Below, piece after piece: positions 13,709 to 18,823 of a stretch of 18,823 nucleotides of DNA. Origin of the DNA: JALZEG01 sp046263255. GTDB taxonomy: Bacteria > Actinomycetota > CADDZG01 > WHSQ01. The number at the start of each line of letters is the position of its first letter. Position 1 is the first letter of the stretch. The notes under the pieces are model-generated. The model made no database searches, was not told the origin of the DNA, and saw nothing but the letters and a program-made list of their open reading frames with translations. The stretch is taken from contig JBHELD010000043.1 in the NCBI GenBank assembly GCA_046263255.1, forward strand, positions 1 to 18,823, given 5' to 3'. The position numbers were made by a program, and so were the translations under genes.

Positions 13709-14143
13709 ATGAGCGCGCCCGCCTCAATCACGATCCAGCGGCGGATCGAGTGGTCGGACACCGACGCGTCCGGCCACTGGCACAACACCGCGGCGTTCCG
13801 GATGGTGGAGTGGGCGGAGACGGCGCTGCTCGAGCGGCTCGGGATCCTCGACGGCGTCTACGGGCACCTCCCGCGCGTGCACGTCGAGGCAGACTTCCAC
13901 CGCCTGCTTCAGTTCCGCGACCTCGTCGACGCGACGATCACGGTCAGGGACGTCGGGACGAGCTCGCTGACGTACGACTTCACCATCGACCGGTCGGGCG
14001 CCCGCTGCGTCACGATGACCGTCGTCACCGCGCTGCTGGATCCCGACGGCCGCGCGCGCACCTGGTCCGAGGAGCACCGAAGGCTCCTGCTCGAGGCGGG
14101 GCCGCTGCCCCCCGAGATGCTCGTGACGCCGGGGGAGGAGTAA
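13709..14143 (+). CDS. 4-Hydroxybenzoyl-CoA thioesterase-type hotdog protein (YbgC/FadM-like)
   Basis: A 144-aa hotdog protein. The active-site segment WSDTDASGHWHNTAAFRMVEWAE (about 15-37) has the catalytic Asp of the D.D..GH..N signature seen in 4-hydroxybenzoyl-CoA and acyl-CoA thioesterases of the YbgC/FadM group. The second half (VEADFHRLLQFRDLVDATITV, LTYDFTI, VTMTVVTALLDPDGRARTW) matches the family strands. It would hydrolyse an aryl- or acyl-CoA in the cytoplasm. Placed next to the monooxygenase, it could release a free aromatic acid (for example gentisate from gentisyl-CoA) or rescue stalled CoA esters; both are inferences. GCGGAGG ribosome site 4 bases before the ATG. First gene of the rightward run toward the Rid protein; its TAA is 10 bases before the next ATG. 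Confidence 0.88.
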   Translation: MSAPASITIQRRIEWSDTDASGHWHNTAAFRMVEWAETALLERLGILDGVYGHLPRVHVEADFHRLLQFRDLVDATITVRDVGTSSLTYDFTIDRSGARCVTMTVVTALLDPDGRARTWSEEHRRLLLEAGPLPPEMLVTPGEE

Positions 14144-14146
14144 CGT
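14141..14146 (+). promoter_or_regulatory. Candidate -10 box (TAACGT) for the glutaryl-CoA dehydrogenase gene
   Basis: TAACGT begins on the thioesterase stop codon and is followed by 7 bases and the ATG at 14154, the spacing of a leaderless start. The purine run GGGGGAGGAG just upstream is 13 bases from the ATG, rather far for a ribosome site. Read-through from the thioesterase promoter is the simpler alternative. Confidence 0.3.
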
Positions 14147-14153
14147 CGGCCCG

Positions 14154-15311
14154 ATGAAGGCCCACGACTTCCTGGGCGTCGACTCGCTCCTCTCCGACGA
14201 GGAGAGGATGGTCCGCGACACCGCCCGCCGCTTCGTCGCCGACCGCGTGATGCCGGGGATCGAGAAGTGGTTCGAGGAAGGCGAGTTCCCGCGGGAGGTC
14301 GCCCCCGAGCTCGGCCGGCTCGGCCTTCTCGGCATGCACCTCCAGGGGTACGGCTGCGCCGGAACGAACGCGGTGAGCTACGGCGTCGCGTGCCTCGAGC
14401 TCGAGGCGGGCGACAGCGGCTTCCGCAGCTTCGTGTCGGTCCAGGGCTCGCTCGCGATGTTCCCGATCCACGCGTACGGCTCGGAAGACCAGAGACGGGA
14501 GTGGCTCCCGCGCATGGCCGCCGGGGAGGCGATCGGCTGCTTCGGGCTGACCGAGCCCGACTCCGGCAGCGACCCCGGGAGCATGCGGACGACCGCACGC
14601 CGAGACGGCGCCGACTGGATCCTGAACGGCAACAAGATGTGGATCACGAACGGGGGCATCGCGGACGTGGCGGTCGTGTGGGCGAAGACCGACGACGGCG
14701 TCCGCGGCTTTCTCGTCCCGGCCGGGACGCCCGGCTTCACCGTCCGCAACATCCACCGCAAGCTCTCGCTGCGCGCGTCGGTGACGTCGGAGCTGGTCCT
14801 CGACGACTGCCGGCTCCCCGGGGACGCCGTGCTGCCGGGCGTGCGCGGCCTGAAGGGGCCGCTGTCGTGCCTCACCGAGGCGCGGTTCGGCATCGTGTGG
14901 GGCGCGATGGGCGCGGCACGAGCCTGCTACGAGAGCGCGCTCGAGTACTCGAAGACCCGCAGGCAGTTCGGCAAGCCGATCGGGTCGTTCCAGATGACGC
15001 AGCAAAAGCTCGTCGACATGATGCTGGAGATCAACAAGGGCCTGCTGGTCGCGCTCCACATCGGGCGGTTGAAGGACGCGGGGAAGGCGACGCCGCAGGA
15101 CGTCAGCTTCGGCAAGCTCAACAACGTCCGGGAGGCGCTCGCCGTCGCGCGCGAGGCGCGGACGATCCTCGGGGCGAACGGCGTCACGCTCGAGTACCCG
15201 GTGATCCGGCACATGAACAACCTCGAGTCCGTCCTGACCTACGAGGGGACGTCGGAGATCCACACGCTCGTGCTCGGCAAGGAGATCACCGGGCTGGACG
15301 CGTTCGCGTGA
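14154..15311 (+). CDS. Glutaryl-CoA dehydrogenase-like acyl-CoA dehydrogenase
   Basis: A 385-aa acyl-CoA dehydrogenase that fits the glutaryl-CoA dehydrogenase (GCDH) subgroup. FAD motifs CFGLTEPDSGSDPGSM (about 129-144) and WITNGG (about 163-168) are intact, and the catalytic base is Glu364 in TYEGTSEIH. The segment LEAGDSGFRSFVSVQGSL keeps the three residues that distinguish human GCDH: Glu84, Arg91 and Ser92, equivalent to Glu87, Arg94 and Ser95. The enzyme oxidises and decarboxylates glutaryl-CoA to crotonyl-CoA with FAD, a usual exit of CoA-dependent aromatic pathways. A close relative acting on another dicarboxyl-CoA is possible. Its TGA overlaps the GTG of the enoyl-CoA hydratase gene (GTGA), so they are translated together. 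Confidence 0.88.
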   Translation: MKAHDFLGVDSLLSDEERMVRDTARRFVADRVMPGIEKWFEEGEFPREVAPELGRLGLLGMHLQGYGCAGTNAVSYGVACLELEAGDSGFRSFVSVQGSLAMFPIHAYGSEDQRREWLPRMAAGEAIGCFGLTEPDSGSDPGSMRTTARRDGADWILNGNKMWITNGGIADVAVVWAKTDDGVRGFLVPAGTPGFTVRNIHRKLSLRASVTSELVLDDCRLPGDAVLPGVRGLKGPLSCLTEARFGIVWGAMGAARACYESALEYSKTRRQFGKPIGSFQMTQQKLVDMMLEINKGLLVALHIGRLKDAGKATPQDVSFGKLNNVREALAVAREARTILGANGVTLEYPVIRHMNNLESVLTYEGTSEIHTLVLGKEITGLDAFA

Positions 15312-16135
15312 CCCCCTGGCGCGCGTCGGCTCCCTTCACGCACGAATGGGAGCACTTCGACCTGTCTGTCCGCGAGCGCGTCGCGACCCTGACGTTCACA
15401 CGGCCCGACGTCCTCAACGCCCTCACTTTCCAGGTGTACGCGGACCTGCGTGACCTTCTGACGGAGCTCCCGCTGCGCGACGACGTGAGCGTCCTGGTGA
15501 TCGCCGGCACCGGCCGGGGGTTCTGCTCCGGCGGCGACGTCCACGAGATCATCGGCGCGCTGCTGAAGATGGAGTCGCGCGACCTGCTCGACTTCACGCG
15601 CATGACGGGGGCCGTCGTGCGGGCGATGCGCGACTGCCCGATCCCGATCGTCGCCGCCGTGAACGGAGTCGCCGCGGGGGCCGGGTCGGTGATCGCGCTC
15701 GCGGCGGACTTCCGGATCCTGGCGGAGGACGCGTCGTTCGCTTTCCTCTTCACGAGGGTCGGGCTCGCCGGCGCCGACATGGGGTCCGCGTACCTGCTGC
15801 CCCGGCTCGTCGGGCTGGGGCGCGCGACCGAGCTGCTGATCCTCGGCGAGAAGGTCTCGGCGGCGCGCGCTCTGGAGATCGGGCTCGCCTCGTCGGTGGT
15901 CCCGGCGGAAGAGCTCGACGGCACCGCCCGCGACCTCGCGGCGCGCCTCGCGGGCGGCCCGACGTTCGCCTACGGCACGACGAAGATGCTGCTCTCGCGC
16001 GAGCTCGACTCGGACCTCGCCGGCGCGCTGGAGCTCGAGGCGCTGGCGCAGGCCCTGTTGATGACGACCGGCGACCATCGCGAGTTCTACAGCGCGTTCA
16101 CGGAGGGGAGGGAGCCACGGTGGAAAGGCCGCTGA
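15308..16135 (+). CDS. Enoyl-CoA hydratase/isomerase family protein
   Basis: A 275-aa crotonase-fold protein. The oxyanion-hole segments are GFCSGGDVHEI (about 71-81) and VNGVAAGAGSVIALAADFRI (about 118-137). The positions that hold the two catalytic glutamates of classical crotonase are not Glu here. Instead, FLFTRVGLAGADMGSAYLLPRLVG has Asp157 where PaaG-type isomerases and related ring-processing enzymes carry their single catalytic Asp. It may therefore shift a double bond or open or hydrate a CoA-bound alicyclic intermediate rather than act as a plain hydratase. GTG start overlapping the dehydrogenase stop by 4 bases; its own end overlaps the Rid gene start by 16 bases. This tight packing indicates one operon. 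Confidence 0.88.
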   Translation: MTPWRASAPFTHEWEHFDLSVRERVATLTFTRPDVLNALTFQVYADLRDLLTELPLRDDVSVLVIAGTGRGFCSGGDVHEIIGALLKMESRDLLDFTRMTGAVVRAMRDCPIPIVAAVNGVAAGAGSVIALAADFRILAEDASFAFLFTRVGLAGADMGSAYLLPRLVGLGRATELLILGEKVSAARALEIGLASSVVPAEELDGTARDLAARLAGGPTFAYGTTKMLLSRELDSDLAGALELEALAQALLMTTGDHREFYSAFTEGREPRWKGR

Positions 16136-16545
16136 GCCCCCACCGGATCGTGAACCCGGAGATGCTCGCCCCGCCGCAGGGTTTCGCCCACGCGGTCGTC
16201 GCGGCCCCCGGCCGCACGATCCACCTCGGCGGGCAGGTCGCGTACGACCGCAGCGGCCGCATCTCCGGCGACACGATCGCGGACCAGTTCACCGTCGCGG
16301 CGGGCAACGTCGTCGAGGCGCTGCACGCCGCCGGCGGCGCGCCGGAGCACCTCGTCTCCCTGCAGATCTTCGTCACCGACGTCGAGGCGTACCGGAAGTC
16401 GCTTGCGTCCGTGGGGGCCGCGTACCGGCGCCACTTCGGAAAGCACTACCCGGCGATGGCGCTGTTCGAGGTGTCGCGGCTGTTCGATCCCGCCGCCCTC
16501 GTCGAGCTCGTCGGGATCGCGATCGTGCCGGGCTCAGCCGAATAG
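16120..16545 (+). CDS. Rid (YjgF/YER057c/UK114) family protein
   Basis: A 141-aa protein of the Rid family: VVAAPGRTIHLGGQVAYDRSG (strands beta1-beta3), TVAAGNVVEALHAAGGAPEHLVSLQIFVTDVEAYR (central helix and strand) and HYPAMALFEVSRLFDPAALVELVGIAIV at the end. Archetypal RidA hydrolyses reactive enamines/imines to ketones plus ammonia using an Arg (Arg105 in E. coli, in PARS); here the aligned residue is Met113 (PAMA), so it belongs to a Rid subgroup without that Arg. In an aminobenzoate pathway such a protein could act on an enamine/imine CoA ester. GTG start with GGGAGGGAG upstream, overlapping the hydratase gene by 16 bases; last gene of the rightward operon. Its 3' end overlaps the convergent dehydrogenase by 12 bases. 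Confidence 0.87.
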   Translation: MERPLSPHRIVNPEMLAPPQGFAHAVVAAPGRTIHLGGQVAYDRSGRISGDTIADQFTVAAGNVVEALHAAGGAPEHLVSLQIFVTDVEAYRKSLASVGAAYRRHFGKHYPAMALFEVSRLFDPAALVELVGIAIVPGSAE

Positions 16546-17670
16546 CGAGCGTGCGATCACGTTGCGCTGGATCTCCGACGTTCCCTCGTAGATCCGCGTC
16601 GAGCGGACCTCGCGGTAGAGGCGCTCGAGCAGGTGGCCCCTCGCGAGGCCCGCGGCCCCGTGGATCTGGATCGCGGCGTCGACGATCTCCTGCGCGGCCT
16701 CGGTCGCGAACAGCTTGGCCATCGCGGAGGTGCGCGTCGGCGGTTCGCCGGCGTCGTACGCGGCCGCGGCGCGGTACACGAGGAGCCGGGCGGCGTCGAG
16801 GTTCGTGGCCATGTCCGCGAGCTTGTGCGACACCGCCTGCAGCTCCTTCAGCGGGACGCCGAAGGCCCGGCGCTCCGCCGCATAGGCCACGGAAGCGTCC
16901 AGCGCCGCCTGGGCCATCCCGACGGCGAACGCGCCGACGCTGGGGCGGAAGAGGTCGAGCGTGCGCATCGCGACGTGGAACCCGCGATCCCTCTCCCCCA
17001 GCACGGCAGACGCCGGGACGTGCACGCCGTCGAAGACGAGGCTCCCGATCGCGTGCGGCGCGACGAGCTCGAGGGGCTCGCCCGAGAGCCCCCGCGCGTC
17101 CCCCGCCACGGCGAGCGCCGTCACTCCCCTCGCCCCCGCCTCCTCCGTCGTGCGGGCGAACACGACGTAGACGTCCGCGTCGGGAGCGTTCGAGATCCAC
17201 TTCTTCTCGCCGGTCAGGCGGAAGCCGTCGCCGTCGGGCTCCGCGCGCAGCGAGAGGGCGGCCGCGTCGGAGCCCGCGCCCGGCTCCGTCAGGGCGAACG
17301 CCGCCACCGCGTCGCCCGCGGCGACGGCCGGGATCCACCTCTTCACGAGCTCGTCCGACCCCGACTGCAGGATCGGGTAGGAGCCGAGGCCCTGCAGCGC
17401 CAGCGCCGTCTCCGCCTCGGTGCAGGCGTGGGCGATCGCCTCGCGCAGGACGCACAGCTCCATCGCCGACACCGCGCCGTCGCGGCCCCCGCCCGCGTCG
17501 CGCGGAAAGAGCCGGGGCAGGAGGCCGTGCCCGGCGAGCGCCCTGACCAGGGGCCGGTTCACGCGCCCGGGCGGGCCGGCGTCCGCCACCGGCCGCAGGT
17601 GCTCCCGGGCGATGTCGCGCGCGTTCGCGAGGAGCTCTTTGTGCCGGGGGCCGAGGGCGAAGGCGGTCAC
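16534..17670 (-). CDS. Acyl-CoA dehydrogenase
   Basis: A 378-aa acyl-CoA dehydrogenase of normal length. FAD motifs AAFALTEPGAGSDAAAL and KKWISNAPDADVYVVFA are intact, as is the C-terminal IHGAAGLARGHLLERLYREVRSTRIYEGTSEIQRNVIA with catalytic Glu362. It resembles short-/medium-chain and cyclohexanecarboxyl-CoA-type enzymes more than the glutaryl-CoA enzyme next door (the RS pair of that group is absent), so it probably introduces a double bond into a different CoA intermediate. I chose the GTG at 17670 because it gives the normal family N-terminus; the open frame further upstream runs through the inverted-repeat spacer. It is a single leftward gene, convergent with the Rid operon and divergent from the CoA ligase. 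Confidence 0.88.
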   Translation of the reverse strand: MTAFALGPRHKELLANARDIAREHLRPVADAGPPGRVNRPLVRALAGHGLLPRLFPRDAGGGRDGAVSAMELCVLREAIAHACTEAETALALQGLGSYPILQSGSDELVKRWIPAVAAGDAVAAFALTEPGAGSDAAALSLRAEPDGDGFRLTGEKKWISNAPDADVYVVFARTTEEAGARGVTALAVAGDARGLSGEPLELVAPHAIGSLVFDGVHVPASAVLGERDRGFHVAMRTLDLFRPSVGAFAVGMAQAALDASVAYAAERRAFGVPLKELQAVSHKLADMATNLDAARLLVYRAAAAYDAGEPPTRTSAMAKLFATEAAQEIVDAAIQIHGAAGLARGHLLERLYREVRSTRIYEGTSEIQRNVIARSLFG

Positions 17671-17720
17671 GACGCAATCGTCGCACCGGCGGGTCGCGTA
17701 CGTGCGCGGAGAGGGCGTCG

Positions 17721-17771
17721 GATTCTGATGGGGGTGATGGGGGAACGTGGAACCATCACCCCCATCGAATC
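17721..17771. repeat. Long inverted repeat between divergent dehydrogenase and CoA-ligase genes
   Basis: GATGGGGGTGATGG at 17727-17740 is the exact reverse complement of CCATCACCCCCATC at 17753-17766, with a 12-base loop. Past a single unpaired T at 17726, the arms continue for 5 more pairs (GATTC 17721-17725 with GAATC 17767-17771). The left arm is itself a tandem TGATGGGGG TGATGGGGG (17726-17743). It lies 50 bases upstream of the dehydrogenase GTG and 88 bases upstream of the ligase ATG, with no gene over it. It may be an operator for a dimeric regulator controlling both genes, or a mobile-repeat remnant. There is no T-tract, so a terminator is unlikely. Confidence 0.75.
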
Positions 17772-17819
17772 GGGCGGCTCTGCGAGAGGGTAGGCCCGGA
17801 TGACCGGCCGCCGCGGTAA

Positions 17820-17825
17820 TAGGCT
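17820..17825 (+). promoter_or_regulatory. Candidate -10 box (TAGGCT) of the CoA-ligase gene
   Basis: TAGGCT, preceded by TAA to give TAATAGGCT, lies 34 bases before the ATG at 17860. The predicted leader is about 28 bases and contains the G-run at 17851-17856. It is the same hexamer as the candidate -10 of the PQQ dehydrogenase. No good -35 box is visible. Confidence 0.35.
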
Positions 17826-17859
17826 GAGCGCCCTTGTCGACCGCGAGACCGGGGGGCCG

Positions 17860-18823
17860 ATGGCTGATTCTCCGTACTGGAACCCGCGCCACGAGACGAT
17901 GCCGCGGGACCGGCTCGAGGCCCTGCAGCTCCACAAGCTGCGGCGGACGCTCGAGTGGGCGACGTCACAGGTGCCCTACCACTCGAAGCGGGTCAACGAG
18001 GCGGGCGTGTCGCCGGACTCGATCCAAAGCCTCGACGACCTGAGGCGGATCCCGTTCATGACGCGGGACGAGTGGATGGACGCTCAGCTCCAGGAGCCGC
18101 CGTACGGCCCGATCCTCGCGGCCCCCGAGGAGAGCGCGGTGCGATACCACATGACCTCCGGCACCACCGGGCGCACGCCGATTCGCGTGCTCGACGGGAT
18201 GAAGGACTGGGAGTGGATCGCGGAGATGTGGTGCTACGGGTTCTGGGGGTTCGGCGTGCGGCCCGCGGACACCGTCTTCTTTGCCTTCTCCTACGGGACG
18301 TTCGTCGGCTTCTGGGGCGCCCATTACGCGTGCGAGAAGATCGGCTGTCTCGTGCTGCCGGGCGGCAACATGACGACCGAGGCGCGCGTGCGCCAGATCG
18401 TGGACATGAACGCAACGGTCGTGTGCTCGACGCCCACGTATGCATTGAGGATGGCGCAAGAGGCGCGCAGCCTCGGCATCGACCTCGCGAACGGCCCCGT
18501 CCGGCGCGTGATCCTCTCGGGCGAACCCGCGGGATCCATACCCGCAAGCAAGAGGCTGATCGAAGAGCAATGGGGTGCGAAGGCCGGCGATACCGCGGGG
18601 ATGACCGAGCTGGGCACGATCATGATGTTCGAATGCGAGGACCAGCCCGGCGGCACTCACATCATCGAAGACCACTACATCGAGGAGGTCGTCGACCCCG
18701 ACACCGACGAGCCCGTCCCGTACGGCGAGATGGGGGAGCGGGTCGTGACCTCGTTCGGCCGCGCGTTCCTCCCCGTGATCCGGTACCGGACGCGCGACCT
18801 CGTGCTGAAGGTGCCGGCAGACA
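17860..18823 (+). CDS. PaaK-type (phenylacetate-CoA ligase family) aryl-CoA ligase, N-terminal part
   Basis: The frame is open from the ATG to the window end: 321 codons of a family that is usually 420-450 aa, so about three quarters are present. Adenylate-forming motifs are visible: YHMTSGTTGRTPIRV (P-loop-like A3, about 97-110), VILSGEPAG (about 218-225), AGMTELG (A5, about 246-252) and IRYRTRD (A7-like, about 307-313). The N-terminal LRRTLEWATSQVPYHSKRV is the usual PaaK opening. The enzyme would activate an aromatic acid with ATP and CoA. In this setting it is the natural first step that feeds the monooxygenase, but the specific acid (2-aminobenzoate, salicylate or another) cannot be read off. 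Six Gs lie 3 bases before the ATG. Rarer codons (ATA, CAA, GCA, TTG) appear around 18415-18600. Confidence 0.9.
   Translation, partial: MADSPYWNPRHETMPRDRLEALQLHKLRRTLEWATSQVPYHSKRVNEAGVSPDSIQSLDDLRRIPFMTRDEWMDAQLQEPPYGPILAAPEESAVRYHMTSGTTGRTPIRVLDGMKDWEWIAEMWCYGFWGFGVRPADTVFFAFSYGTFVGFWGAHYACEKIGCLVLPGGNMTTEARVRQIVDMNATVVCSTPTYALRMAQEARSLGIDLANGPVRRVILSGEPAGSIPASKRLIEEQWGAKAGDTAGMTELGTIMMFECEDQPGGTHIIEDHYIEEVVDPDTDEPVPYGEMGERVVTSFGRAFLPVIRYRTRDLVLKVPAD

Noticed and set aside
14267..15307. Plus-strand frame joined ahead of the crotonase gene giving 622 codons
   Set aside because: It is a shifted reading of the glutaryl-CoA dehydrogenase gene, Arg-rich and without domains; the crotonase begins at the GTG at 15308.
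17721..17771. The long inverted repeat as an intrinsic terminator
   Set aside because: It lies between two genes that diverge, so neither transcript ends there, and no T-tract follows on either strand.
17671..17934. Longer start for the leftward acyl-CoA dehydrogenase
   Set aside because: The extension would read through the inverted repeat and into the CoA-ligase gene on the other strand, and it has no family similarity; the GTG at 17670 gives the usual length.

Overview
The window comes from a very GC-rich chromosome, almost certainly an actinobacterium and most plausibly a member of the Thermoleophilia (Solirubrobacterales/Gaiellales type); the class is inferred from gene content only. 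Supporting signs are the G/C-ending codons, frequent GTG/TTG starts, several promoters whose TAnnnT -10 box sits 6-9 bases before a start codon (leaderless transcription), a mycothiol-dependent-isomerase-like protein, two proteins of folds that often use F420 (split-barrel PPOX and LLM), a PAC2 protein, and a small secreted domain that I recall as common in Thermoleophilia. I see no tRNA, rRNA, CRISPR array, insertion sequence or origin. No gene-free stretch exceeds 300 bases; the largest gaps are 17671-17859, 4664-4832 and 1344-1508, and each holds a structure described below.

Left part (1-9110), mixed housekeeping and accessory genes. A leftward operon encodes a response regulator with an unusual output domain, a hotdog thioesterase and a universal stress protein that runs off the window. 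It diverges from a small secreted protein. A lipoprotein PQQ-type sugar dehydrogenase (leftward) and a DinB/MDMPI-fold protein (rightward) follow. Next come an 87-aa LuxR-type HTH protein and, directly after it, the last 18 codons of an otherwise missing OmpR-type regulator. A large secreted G8/parallel beta-helix protein related to the animal hyaluronan-degrading CEMIP/TMEM2 family, an acetyltransferase, and a leftward PAC2-PPOX pair complete this part.

Middle (9140-10742), a compact regulatory module. An HxlR repressor with a C-terminal Cys/His cluster is transcribed divergently from a 43-aa protein translationally coupled to an alpha/beta hydrolase. The spacer holds two copies of GTTGC-N5-GCAAC whose centres are 41 bp apart, placed on the promoter elements of both transcripts.

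Right part (10720-18823), a gene set for aerobic CoA-dependent breakdown of an aromatic acid. It contains a two-domain monooxygenase of the salicylyl-CoA 5-hydroxylase / 2-aminobenzoyl-CoA monooxygenase-reductase type, coupled by a 4-base overlap to an LLM flavin/F420 oxidoreductase. A divergent run encodes a 4-hydroxybenzoyl-CoA-type thioesterase, a glutaryl-CoA dehydrogenase, an enoyl-CoA hydratase/isomerase and a Rid-family protein. A second acyl-CoA dehydrogenase and a PaaK-type CoA ligase (cut by the window end) diverge around a long inverted repeat. The inferred logic is: activate the aromatic acid to its CoA thioester, hydroxylate and perhaps dearomatise the ring, remove an amino group or release a product, and drain the carbon through beta-oxidation and glutaryl-CoA. 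The most striking point is that the Old Yellow Enzyme half of the monooxygenase looks inactivated and is cut short, while an independent reductase-like protein is translated with it.
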